NCBI GenBank assembly: GCA_024399225.1
Contig: JAKSHV010000097.1
Coordinates: 1-5,078 of the forward strand
Length of the DNA: 5,078 nucleotides
Source: an archaeon
Lineage (GTDB): Archaea; Thermoplasmatota; Thermoplasmata; Methanomassiliicoccales; Methanomethylophilaceae
Direction: 5' to 3'
How positions within the stretch are numbered: position 1 is the stretch's first letter; each line of letters starts with the position of its first letter. The position numbers and the translations under genes were made by a program. This document shows positions 1-4,539 of this stretch, piece after piece. The notes under the pieces are model-generated. The model made no database searches. It saw nothing but the letters and a program-made list of their open reading frames with translations, and was not told the DNA's origin.

Positions 1-1
1 T

Positions 2-661
2 TCCACATTCCCCAACCTTACCGATGAAGACGGAAAGATCCTGACCCTTTACGCTATCTGGCACATCAACATCTACACTGTGTTCTATCATGAGAACGGC
101 GGTTCCGGAACCATGGACCACCAGTTCGTTGTCTATGGTGACACGCCCAACCTCCGCAAGAACACCTTCACCAAGACATACTCCGACTTTGTCGGATGGG
201 CACTTGCTCCCAACGGAACCGTGGTGTACGGTGACGAGGCGAAGCTCCCCGGCGAACTATTCCCTGAGAACAACTCCCTGAACCTCTACGCCATATGGGA
301 GAACTGGAGGTATGTGATCCACTTCGATGCCAACGGAGGTTCGGGAACCATGCCTGATTTCGCCGCCGACTGCAACATCGAGATCCAGCTCCCCGCCAAC
401 GAGTTCACTTCAGAAACATCATTCAAGGGATGGTCCCTCACACCCGGAGGAAAAATCGAATACTCCGACAGGGCCCTTGCCACCAACATCTCCAAGGGTG
501 CCCCCGAGGTCACGCTCTACGCATCCTGGGTCATCCCTCCCGAGCCCGGTCCGGAACCCTCCGGAACCGGTGGAAGCGACTTCCCCATTGCACTTGTGGG
601 TGCATTGGTCGCTGTGGTCATCGTGGCCGGAGCTGCAGTGTACTTCCTCAGGAAGCGTTGA
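2..661 (+). CDS. InlB B-repeat (Listeria-Bacteroides repeat) surface protein, C-terminal part
   Basis: The reading frame is open to the left edge, so the true start lies outside; a GTG at 80 is inside a repeat and is not a credible start. The visible 219 residues hold the end of one repeat (closing LYAIW), two complete repeats with the family pattern (V/I-x-F-x-x-NGGSGTM, then F-x-GW, then P-x-G, then LYA-x-W), a Pro/Gly/Ser-rich linker (PPEPGPEPSG), and a C-terminal hydrophobic segment of about 23 residues (nt 581-649) followed by RKR and the TGA stop. This is the architecture of a secreted protein fixed in the membrane by its C-terminus with the repeats outside. Proteins with such repeats are reported as abundant adhesin-like proteins in gut Methanomassiliicoccales; binding to host or microbial surfaces is an inference. 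Signal peptide and total repeat number cannot be seen. Confidence 0.9.
   Translation, partial: STFPNLTDEDGKILTLYAIWHINIYTVFYHENGGSGTMDHQFVVYGDTPNLRKNTFTKTYSDFVGWALAPNGTVVYGDEAKLPGELFPENNSLNLYAIWENWRYVIHFDANGGSGTMPDFAADCNIEIQLPANEFTSETSFKGWSLTPGGKIEYSDRALATNISKGAPEVTLYASWVIPPEPGPEPSGTGGSDFPIALVGALVAVVIVAGAAVYFLRKR
71..298 (+). repeat. InlB B-type protein repeat, copy 1 complete in window
   Basis: Encodes a repeat of about 76 residues that starts YTVFYHENGGSGTM, has FVGW and PNG in the middle and closes with LYAIW. It matches the following repeat at the same key positions. The conservation is at protein level; the DNA copies are clearly diverged. Confidence 0.85.
311..529 (+). repeat. InlB B-type protein repeat, copy 2 complete in window
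   Basis: Encodes about 73 residues starting YVIHFDANGGSGTM, with FKGW and PGG in the middle and LYASW at the end. It is the last repeat before the Pro-rich linker and membrane anchor. Confidence 0.85.
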
Positions 662-670
662 GAAAAGAGA

Positions 671-700
671 ACCGGCCCCGGAGGACCGGTGAGAATTTTT
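671..700. terminator. Bidirectional terminator between convergent genes
   Basis: A hairpin with arms ACCGGCCC and GGACCGGT (seven of eight pairs, loop CGGA) lies at 671-690. On the + strand it is followed by TTTTT at 696-700, and on the - strand by a T-rich stretch (complement of GAAAAGAGA at 662-670). It sits in the 49-base gap between the stop codons of the surface-protein gene and the flavoprotein gene, so it can end both transcripts. Confidence 0.7.
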
Positions 701-710
701 GTGAAAGGTT

Positions 711-1649
711 TCAGGCCCAGTAGGGCTTCTTGACGAACTTGTACGCGGCAAGACATGCGGTTGCGGCCTCTCCGCATCCGGTGATGATCTGCTTGTACTT
801 TCCTTCGTAGTCGACGACGTCACCGCAGGCGAAGATTCCGTGCCTGTTGGTGCTCATGTCCCAGTCGACCTTGATGAGTCCGTTCTCGGTGAGGTCGAGG
901 CCCCATTTGCTGAGGACTCCGAGGTCGGACTTGATACCGATGTTGATGACCGCGAGGTCTGCGGGAACCTCGAACTCCTTCTTGTCACCGTCGATGAGGG
1001 TGATGCTGGTGAGCTTGTCGGTTCCGTTGAATGACTTGACGTTGGTGTTGAGATACTGCTTGACCTCGCTCTCGTTGAGGTTCTTGACATTGATCTCGTC
1101 TGCCCTGAACTCGGGTCTGCGGTGGACGATGGCGGTCTCCGCGACCTGGCCGGATACCATGGCCATTTCGATGGCGCTGTTTCCTCCTCCGAAGAGGACG
1201 ACCTTCTTTCCGACGAGTGCCTCCTTGAGGGGAAGGAAGTAGCTGATTCCCTTTCCTTCGAGCTCGATCTCTCCGGGGGCCTCCATCTTCCTGGGGGTGA
1301 ACTCGCCCATACCGATGGCGATGATGACGGACTTACCCTCGTACTCGGCATCCTGGGTCTTGACGATGAGCTTCTGGTCGCCGTCGATGATGTCGGTGAC
1401 CTTCTGGTTCTCCTTGATCTCGCACTCCATGGACTCTGCCTGTGCGTAGAGCTTGTCGGACAGTTTCCTTGCCTGGACGGTCTCGTAACCGGGGTAGTTG
1501 TGGATTCCTTTCTCGGGGTAGAGAGCGACAAGCTGTCCACCTACGGATCCGGACTCGAGGATGAGCGTGCTCATCATCTTGGACCTGGCGTAGATTCCTG
1601 CGGTGAGACCTGCGGGGCCCGCTCCGATTATAATAACGTCGTATGCCAT
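711..1649 (-). CDS. Thioredoxin-reductase-like NAD(P)/FAD oxidoreductase without CxxC (type 2 ferredoxin-NADP reductase-like)
   Basis: 312 residues, normal for the low-molecular-weight thioredoxin reductase fold. An N-terminal FAD Rossmann motif GAGPAG (residues 9-14) is followed by GGQL-VALYPEK (38-47), a second dinucleotide motif GGGNSA (154-159), the NADPH-type HRRPEFRA (176-183) and the C-terminal FAD motif ACGDV (274-278). At the position where thioredoxin reductases carry CATCDG after GKG-x-SY, this protein has FLPLKE (138-143), so the dithiol that reduces thioredoxin is absent. Loss of that pair together with the ALYPEK segment is typical of YumC-like ferredoxin/flavodoxin-NADP reductases, where the Tyr stacks on the flavin. 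It probably moves electrons between NAD(P)H and a ferredoxin or flavodoxin in the cytoplasm; the partner is not shown. The ATG at 1649 puts the FAD motif at the expected distance. Transcribed alone. Automatic annotation may call it trxB, which the missing cysteines argue against. Confidence 0.88.
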   Translation of the reverse strand: MAYDVIIIGAGPAGLTAGIYARSKMMSTLILESGSVGGQLVALYPEKGIHNYPGYETVQARKLSDKLYAQAESMECEIKENQKVTDIIDGDQKLIVKTQDAEYEGKSVIIAIGMGEFTPRKMEAPGEIELEGKGISYFLPLKEALVGKKVVLFGGGNSAIEMAMVSGQVAETAIVHRRPEFRADEINVKNLNESEVKQYLNTNVKSFNGTDKLTSITLIDGDKKEFEVPADLAVINIGIKSDLGVLSKWGLDLTENGLIKVDWDMSTNRHGIFACGDVVDYEGKYKQIITGCGEAATACLAAYKFVKKPYWA

Positions 1650-1671
1650 CTCACGCGACTATAGGATGGTT

Positions 1672-1697
1672 GTATTAAAATACTGTCCTTTAAAATC
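1672..1697 (-). promoter_or_regulatory. Candidate TATA region of the flavoprotein gene
   Basis: Read on the - strand there are two A/T-rich boxes, ATTTTAAAG around 1689-1697 and GTATTTTAATAC at 1672-1683 (itself an inverted repeat GTATT-TT-AATAC). The second is centred about 28 bases before the ATG at 1649. By the usual archaeal spacing of about 26 bases this would start transcription at or next to the ATG, giving a leaderless mRNA; no good Shine-Dalgarno sequence is seen, which agrees. The first box would give a leader of about 15 bases. Confidence 0.45.
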
Positions 1698-1805
1698 TGA
1701 AAACAGTTATGGATTTCGTAAAAAACTGTGGTCATACCACATTATGATTACGAAATTCGTAGAAACTGTGTGGATATGCATAATTCCGCTGCGATTTGCA
1801 CAGTT
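1681..1805. promoter_or_regulatory. Cluster of five ACTGT/ACAGT elements, candidate operator array
   Basis: The core ACTGT or its complement ACAGT occurs at 1682-1686, 1703-1707, 1725-1729, 1765-1769 and 1800-1804. Three of these extend to AACTGTG (1724-1730, 1764-1770, and as CACAGTT at 1799-1805). Centres of the first four are 21, 22 and 40 bases apart, close to whole helical turns. Two copies sit in a longer direct repeat, TTCGTA-(A/G)-AA(A)CTGTG at 1715-1730 and 1756-1770. The cluster overlaps the upstream part of the flavoprotein promoter and precedes the small membrane protein gene. No known regulator is recognised. Confidence 0.4.
1749..1761. promoter_or_regulatory. Perfect inverted repeat TACGAA-A-TTCGTA
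   Basis: Six-base arms with a single-base spacer, of the size bound by a dimeric regulator. A degenerate version, TATGGA-T-TTCGTA, lies at 1708-1720, exactly 41 bases away, and both are followed by the ACTGTG element. Between them is another inverted repeat, TGTGGT-CAT-ACCACA (1727-1741). Role inferred only from symmetry and position. Confidence 0.35.
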
Positions 1806-1858
1806 GCGGTGCGGATTCCGTGATGCACACATGTGCCAGATGTTCTCAGGATATGATC

Positions 1859-1875
1859 CCGGGCCGTCCGCCCGG
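1859..1875 (+). other. GC-rich hairpin upstream of the small membrane protein gene
   Basis: CCGGGC-CGTCC-GCCCGG forms a perfect six-pair GC stem with a five-base loop. It is not followed by a T-run, so it is not an obvious terminator. It ends 41 bases before the small ORF at 1917 and would lie in that gene's leader if transcription starts further left, for instance after the TATA-like ATGCATAAT at 1775-1783. Two weaker stems, GCAC/GTGC (1798-1812) and GCACA/TGTGC (1825-1836), precede it. No known riboswitch or RNA family is recognised. Confidence 0.3.
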
Positions 1876-1916
1876 TATGGCGAACCTATTTGTAGTGTCA
1901 TCATATTCGGAGCACT

Positions 1917-2015
1917 ATGACTCTACACCTCAGTGTACTCGCAATCGTCATCGCATCCGCAGTCTACTGCGTTGCTATGTTCATTGCCAACTGCAAGAAA
2001 AAGGACACCCAGTGA
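1917..2015 (+). CDS. Small single-span membrane protein, 32 residues, unknown function
   Basis: ATG at 1917 opens a 32-codon frame ending in TGA. The product starts MTLHLSVLAIVIASAV, is hydrophobic from about residue 3 to 25, and ends NCKKKDTQ. One membrane helix with a lysine-rich end fits an N-out, C-in topology; Cys18 and Cys26 are the only cysteines. Support for a real gene is a GGAG ribosome site at 1909-1912, four bases before the ATG, codons like the neighbours (GTC, ATC, GCC, AAG), TGA as stop as in every other gene here, and a strong hairpin-plus-T terminator nine bases after the stop. The terminator isolates it from the gene at 2153. I do not recognise a family. Small single-span proteins often are accessory subunits of larger membrane complexes, but no partner gene is adjacent. 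An overlapping frame ending at 1920 shares ATGA with this start but looks non-coding. Confidence 0.6.
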   Translation: MTLHLSVLAIVIASAVYCVAMFIANCKKKDTQ

Positions 2016-2023
2016 TCCAAACC

Positions 2024-2052
2024 CCGTCTGGGTGAAACCAGACGGAATTTTT
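2024..2052 (+). terminator. Intrinsic-type terminator after the small membrane protein gene
   Basis: CCGTCTGG (2024-2031) and CCAGACGG (2038-2045) form a perfect eight-pair stem with loop GTGAAA, followed two bases later by TTTTT (2048-2052). It has no complementary T-run on the other strand, so it acts for + strand transcripts and shows that something ending just before 2024 is transcribed. Confidence 0.75.
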
Positions 2053-2065
2053 CCTAATTTCAGTA

Positions 2066-2125
2066 GACCTATCCGTTTTCTGGTAGGTCGTATGTTTTGT
2101 TGTCGGTATGCTTTAATAACCTACT
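2066..2125. promoter_or_regulatory. CCTA-type repeated elements around the FMN-protein promoter
   Basis: GACCTATC (2066-2073) and GGTAGGTC (2082-2089) form an inverted repeat with one wobble position and an eight-base spacer. A third copy of the core, CCTACT, lies at 2120-2125 immediately after the TATA box. The layout would suit a repressor bridging the promoter, but a plain stem-loop is also possible. Confidence 0.3.
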
Positions 2126-2146
2126 ATCATTTTGTTAGTTAAGGTG
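2112..2146 (+). promoter_or_regulatory. TATA box and ribosome site of the FMN-protein gene
   Basis: TTTAATA at 2112-2118 is a good archaeal TATA box; a start about 26 bases downstream falls near 2141. AGGTG (2142-2146) precedes the ATG at 2153 by six bases and fits a Shine-Dalgarno site, so the leader would be only about ten to twelve bases. Confidence 0.6.
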
Positions 2147-2152
2147 TAACAT

Positions 2153-2551
2153 ATGGTTGCAATTCCCGAGAAAGTTATGGCCCTGATCCAGGATCAGGCA
2201 TCCGTCAAAGCTCTGACCACCGTCTGCGCAGGCAACAGGCCCCACTCCATCGTCGCCGGTACCATCATGGCACTCGGCCCCGAGACCATGGTCATCGGAG
2301 AGGTTCTCATGAAGAGGACCTCCGCCAACCTCAAGGCAAACCCCAAGGCATGCTTCAACATCACCAAGGGAAAGGAGTCCTACGAGATCCAGGTCACCGC
2401 AAAGGACCGCCTCACCTCCGGCGCCATCGTCGACCAGATGAACGCAATCCTCGGCGGAATGGGCATGCACGCAGGTGCAGTCTGGACCTTCGACGTCGTC
2501 TCCGTCTACGATGAGTCCGCAGGACCCACCGCTGGCCAGAAGATGGCTTGA
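2153..2551 (+). CDS. Pyridoxamine 5'-phosphate oxidase family FMN-binding split-barrel protein
   Basis: 132 residues, the usual length for the short members of this fold. Family features are an N-terminal helix (PEKVMALIQDQ, residues 5-15), a first strand ending in LTTVCAGNRPH (21-31), the strand-turn GTIMALGPETMVIGE (36-50), the segment KRTSANLKANPKACF (54-68), which resembles the K-T-x-x-NL-x-x-NP FMN-phosphate region, and YEIQVTAK (77-84), matching the strand where relatives have YQIKGTA. The product most likely binds FMN and acts as a small cytoplasmic flavin reductase or oxidase; nothing indicates true vitamin B6 oxidase activity, whose substrate residues are not evident, so pdxH is not assigned. 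The start is fixed by the AGGTG site six bases upstream. The gene has its own TATA box and converges on the zinc-ribbon gene. Confidence 0.8.
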   Translation: MVAIPEKVMALIQDQASVKALTTVCAGNRPHSIVAGTIMALGPETMVIGEVLMKRTSANLKANPKACFNITKGKESYEIQVTAKDRLTSGAIVDQMNAILGGMGMHAGAVWTFDVVSVYDESAGPTAGQKMA

Positions 2552-2575
2552 TCGTAAAGAACACAAAATCACTTT

Positions 2576-2598
2576 CCGCCGTTCGGGGCGGTTCACTT
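2576..2598 (+). terminator. Weak hairpin after the FMN-protein gene
   Basis: CCGCC (2576-2580) and GGCGG (2587-2591) pair around a GTTCGG loop, followed by the mildly T-rich TTCACTT. It starts 25 bases after the stop at 2551. The T-run is poor, so the stronger hairpin at 2619-2641 may do most of the work. Confidence 0.35.
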
Positions 2599-2602
2599 CT
2601 AC

Positions 2603-2650
2603 AAAAATATTGAAGAGAGGCATTCCCGTAACCGGGATGCCTGTTTGTTT
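2603..2650. terminator. Bidirectional terminator between the FMN-protein and zinc-ribbon genes
   Basis: GGCATTCCCG (2619-2628) pairs with CGGGATGCC (2633-2641) apart from one bulged T. On the + strand it is followed directly by TGTTTGTTT (2642-2650). On the - strand a TATTTTTG run (complement of 2602-2609) lies about eleven bases beyond the stem. Both convergent transcripts can end here. Confidence 0.65.
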
Positions 2651-2651
2651 C

Positions 2652-2840
2652 TCAGAACCTTGCCTTGCGGGGCCTGTTCTCGTCCTTGTGGTTCCTGAAG
2701 CAGTTCCTGCAGTACACGGGACGTCCCTGGGTGGGCTTGAAGGGGATGTCGCATTCGTTTCCGCAGTCGGAACAGGTCGCCTTGTAGAACTCCCTGGGCG
2801 CGTCCCTCCTCTGATAGTTTCCGTTGTTTCCGTATGCCAT
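2652..2840 (-). CDS. Small CxxC-x17-CxxC zinc-ribbon protein
   Basis: 62 residues. C23-SD-C26 and C44-RN-C47 are separated by exactly 17 residues that contain the typical IPFKPTQGRPVYC stretch (32-44), the pattern of the CxxC-x17-CxxC zinc-binding domain found in methanogens and many bacteria. The four cysteines should hold one zinc ion. The N-terminal 20 residues are rich in Asn, Gly, Arg and Tyr and probably disordered; the C-terminal tail (49-62) is very basic (RNHKDENRPRKARF). Nucleic-acid or ribosome binding is a reasonable guess but the family function is not established. C30 is an extra cysteine outside the ligand pattern. The ATG at 2840 lies about 26 bases from a clear TATA box with no Shine-Dalgarno site, so the mRNA is probably leaderless. 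A longer frame reading up to 2889 would include the promoter and is not used. Confidence 0.82.
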   Translation of the reverse strand: MAYGNNGNYQRRDAPREFYKATCSDCGNECDIPFKPTQGRPVYCRNCFRNHKDENRPRKARF

Positions 2841-2860
2841 GACACTTGAACTGTCTGTCG

Positions 2861-2870
2861 GATATATAAG
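2861..2870. promoter_or_regulatory. Shared TATA box for the divergent zinc-ribbon and TPR genes
   Basis: GATATATAAG reads as a TATA box on + (TATATAAG) and on - (CTTATATA). Its centre near 2866 is 26 bases from the zinc-ribbon ATG at 2840, predicting a leaderless start to the left, and 26 bases from about 2892 to the right, giving the TPR gene a 27-base leader that contains its GGAGAT ribosome site (2905-2910). No other convincing TATA box is seen in the 78-base gap. Confidence 0.6.
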
Positions 2871-2918
2871 GGATTGAGATTCCCCACACCTTATCTACTG
2901 GATAGGAGATTGGGAATC

Positions 2919-3569
2919 ATGAGCGACCCGGCCTACGAAGCGGTATGCAAGGCGAGAAGACAGGACGAAGGCGGAAACCCCGAGGGTGCCGCCGAGACCC
3001 TCAAGGCCTACCTGTCCACCGATCCTTCCTGCGAGAGCGCAAGGCTGGAGCTTGCTAGACTTTTCATCTACCGGCTCGAGATGCGCGATGTCGGTATCGA
3101 GCAGCTGCAGGTCCTTCTGGAGGAGCATCCCGATAACATCGACGCTTTGAAAGCTGCAACCACCGTCATGATGACCAACAAGAGGTTCAGGAAGCAGGTG
3201 GACGAGGACTACAGGCACCTTATCGAGCTCATAGCGCCGCGCAAGGACCCTGCGGAGTACGCCAAGGTCTGTGCGGCCTACGCGGTCTTCCTGAGGCAGC
3301 AGATGGTGGATTTCGAAGGTGCGGCGAAGTACTTCGAGCTGGCACTTCAGGCGAGTCCCAATTCCTACGAGTACCATCAGGATTACGCCGTGCTTTTGCT
3401 TCACGATCTGAAGGATTACATGAAGGCCAAGGAGGAACTTGAGATCGTTCTCGAACTCAGGCCCAACAGCATCTCCGCAAGGAAGAACTATGATCTCCTG
3501 ATGAAGACAAAATTCGATTCGGAAGGAAATCTGAAAAAGAAGGGTCTGCTGTCCCGTCTCCGTCACTGA
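2919..3569 (+). CDS. Tetratricopeptide-repeat (TPR) protein
   Basis: 216 residues from the ATG at 2919, chosen because GGAGAT lies eight bases before it; an in-frame TTG at 2874 would fall upstream of the predicted transcription start. The protein is nearly all helix-turn-helix TPR units: about 5-37 (GNPEGAAETLKAYLSTDPS), 38-72 (ending LQVLLEEHPDN), a degenerate unit about 75-108, 112-148 (DFEGAAKYFELALQASPNS) and 150-184 (YMKAKEELEIVLELRPNS). The spaced Ala/Tyr/Pro positions at unit ends are typical. It ends in a basic tail (KKKGLLSRLRH, 206-216). There is no signal peptide, membrane segment or catalytic domain, so it is likely a cytoplasmic protein-protein scaffold; the partner is unknown. 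It diverges from the zinc-ribbon gene through a shared TATA box and overlaps the hydrolase gene by seven bases at the 3' ends. Confidence 0.85.
   Translation: MSDPAYEAVCKARRQDEGGNPEGAAETLKAYLSTDPSCESARLELARLFIYRLEMRDVGIEQLQVLLEEHPDNIDALKAATTVMMTNKRFRKQVDEDYRHLIELIAPRKDPAEYAKVCAAYAVFLRQQMVDFEGAAKYFELALQASPNSYEYHQDYAVLLLHDLKDYMKAKEELEIVLELRPNSISARKNYDLLMKTKFDSEGNLKKKGLLSRLRH
3533..3542 (-). terminator. T-run terminator candidate for the hydrolase gene, inside the TPR gene
   Basis: GAAAAAGAAG on + gives CTTCTTTTTC on -, starting about 20 bases after the hydrolase stop. Archaeal termination can rely on a T-run alone. It lies in the codons for the lysine-rich tail of the TPR protein. Confidence 0.35.
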
Positions 3570-4453
3570 TCTTCGTTTTCTTTGAAGAAGGTCAGCATAC
3601 GGGAGAGTACGCGGGAGCATTCGTTGGTGGTGGAATGCATCTCCATGAATCCCCTCATGGTATGTGTCGTGGCACCGAAGGTCATGGTCTCGTTGGGGAC
3701 GTTGTTGGTGTCGAGGAGCTTCTGGAGCTTGATCACATCAGGCAGTGCGGAGTCATTGTCGCTGGTGACCTGGAACACGGGAGGCATCTCGAAGAGGTCG
3801 TGGTTCTCCCAGGGAAGAAGGCATTCAGCGAGGTCCTTGTCGGTCTTCCTGAGCTTCTCGATGGATGCCGCGACGGGCCTCATATCGGAGTCTCCACTCT
3901 CGGTATCGGTCATTCCCGTGAAAAGACCCAGACCCTTTATTCTGATACCCGGGCGTTCGATCCCGAGTGCGTTATGCATCCTCTTTCCGGTGCACAGGTT
4001 GGTCATCCAAAGCGCCATGAGCGCTCCGTACGACGAACCCACCACGTAGACGTTTTGGAGATCGATGTTGAACCTGTCGCGGTTCCTGGTTACCCAGTCC
4101 ATCATGGCGAGGAGGTCGTCGATCTCGTCCCTGACCGACACGGTCTTGGAAAGGTCCCTGAACTCGCAGTTGACGACGATGAAGTCCCTCTTGGCGATGA
4201 GGCGGCAGAGGTTGCTGGCACGTCCCTTGTTGGTGTGGTTGAAGACGGTACCGTTGAAGAAGAAAACCAACGGTATGGGGTTGAGGGCCTCCTTGCTCCA
4301 CATGATGTCCATGAAGTGGCCTCCGTGGGCATCTCCGAGATAGGCGAGGCTGGACATGCTGCGGACACCGCTGACGGTCCTTTCCTTTTCGATCCTCTCC
4401 TTGTGGTCGAGGCCGAGTGTGGAGAACATGTTTCCCAGGAATCCCATGCGCAT
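3563..4453 (-). CDS. Alpha/beta-hydrolase fold protein (esterase/lipase-like)
   Basis: 296 residues, the usual size of this fold. The nucleophile elbow is G139-S-S-Y-G143, making Ser141 the likely nucleophile (VYVVGSSYGALMALW). The acid is probably Asp232 or Asp234 in VTSDNDSALPD, where relatives have G-x-x-D-x-x-V-P, and the base is His264 in TTHTMRGF. Upstream, FRDLSKTVSVRDEIDDLLAMMDWV (98-121) corresponds to the segment before the elbow in hormone-sensitive-lipase-type carboxylesterases. The oxyanion region, usually HGG, reads FFFNGT (64-69), so this is a divergent member. There is no signal peptide, so a cytoplasmic enzyme acting on small esters or peptides is likely; the substrate cannot be told. 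The start at 4453 has a GGGGATGA stretch (4460-4467) upstream; an alternative ATG at 4447 would remove two residues. It diverges from rubrerythrin and overlaps the TPR gene at its end. Confidence 0.8.
   Translation of the reverse strand: MRMGFLGNMFSTLGLDHKERIEKERTVSGVRSMSSLAYLGDAHGGHFMDIMWSKEALNPIPLVFFFNGTVFNHTNKGRASNLCRLIAKRDFIVVNCEFRDLSKTVSVRDEIDDLLAMMDWVTRNRDRFNIDLQNVYVVGSSYGALMALWMTNLCTGKRMHNALGIERPGIRIKGLGLFTGMTDTESGDSDMRPVAASIEKLRKTDKDLAECLLPWENHDLFEMPPVFQVTSDNDSALPDVIKLQKLLDTNNVPNETMTFGATTHTMRGFMEMHSTTNECSRVLSRMLTFFKENEDQ
3572..3583 (+). terminator. T-run terminator candidate for the TPR gene, inside the hydrolase gene
   Basis: TTCGTTTTCTTT begins two bases after the TPR stop codon and lies in the last codons of the hydrolase (FKENED). 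It is flanked by CTTC and GAAG, which could form a short stem. Confidence 0.35.
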
Positions 4454-4459
4454 AGCTAT

Positions 4460-4480
4460 TCATCCCCATCGTTAAAATGT
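4460..4480 (-). promoter_or_regulatory. Candidate promoter and ribosome site of the hydrolase gene
   Basis: On the - strand a TATA-like ATTTTAAC (about 4471-4478) precedes GGGGATGA (4460-4467), which could serve as a ribosome site six bases before the ATG at 4453. By the 26-base rule this TATA box would start transcription close to 4448, just before the second ATG at 4447, so either the start is two codons later on a leaderless mRNA or another TATA box is used. Confidence 0.3.
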
Positions 4481-4523
4481 ATCGTTGGAAACCCCTGTGA
4501 TACCGTACTTAACGCACATCGTT
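4468..4523 (+). repeat. Three ATCGTT repeats between divergent hydrolase and rubrerythrin genes
   Basis: ATCGTT occurs at 4468-4473, 4481-4486 and 4518-4523 in a 125-base gap; the second and third are followed by similar stretches ending GGAAAC and GGAAAAC. Possible regulator half-sites, judged only from repetition. Confidence 0.25.
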
Positions 4524-4539
4524 TACAGGAAAACAAATG

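Noticed and set aside
711..1649. Assignment as trxB
   Set aside because: The CxxC pair needed for thioredoxin reduction is missing at the diagnostic position.
1122..1664. A 180-codon + frame opposite the flavoprotein
   Set aside because: Antisense shadow rich in Asp, Leu and Gly; the - strand gene has every family motif.
1744..1920. A 58-codon + frame ending in TGA that overlaps the small ORF start as ATGA
   Set aside because: It uses CGA, CGG, CGT and TTG codons unlike the neighbours, has no ribosome site, and crosses the palindromes and the GC hairpin. The ATGA overlap is probably chance, though translational coupling is not fully excluded.
1650..2152. tRNA, CRISPR array or insertion sequence in the long gap
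   Set aside because: No cloverleaf with a TTC-arm, no regularly spaced repeats with unique spacers, and no terminal inverted repeats or transposase fragment were seen.
2135..2887. A 250-codon - frame across the FMN-protein and zinc-ribbon genes
   Set aside because: It covers two supported genes and two terminators, and its product shows no family features.
2874..2918. N-terminal extension of the TPR protein from a TTG at 2874
   Set aside because: The predicted transcription start near 2892 lies inside it, and the ATG at 2919 has a proper GGAGAT site.
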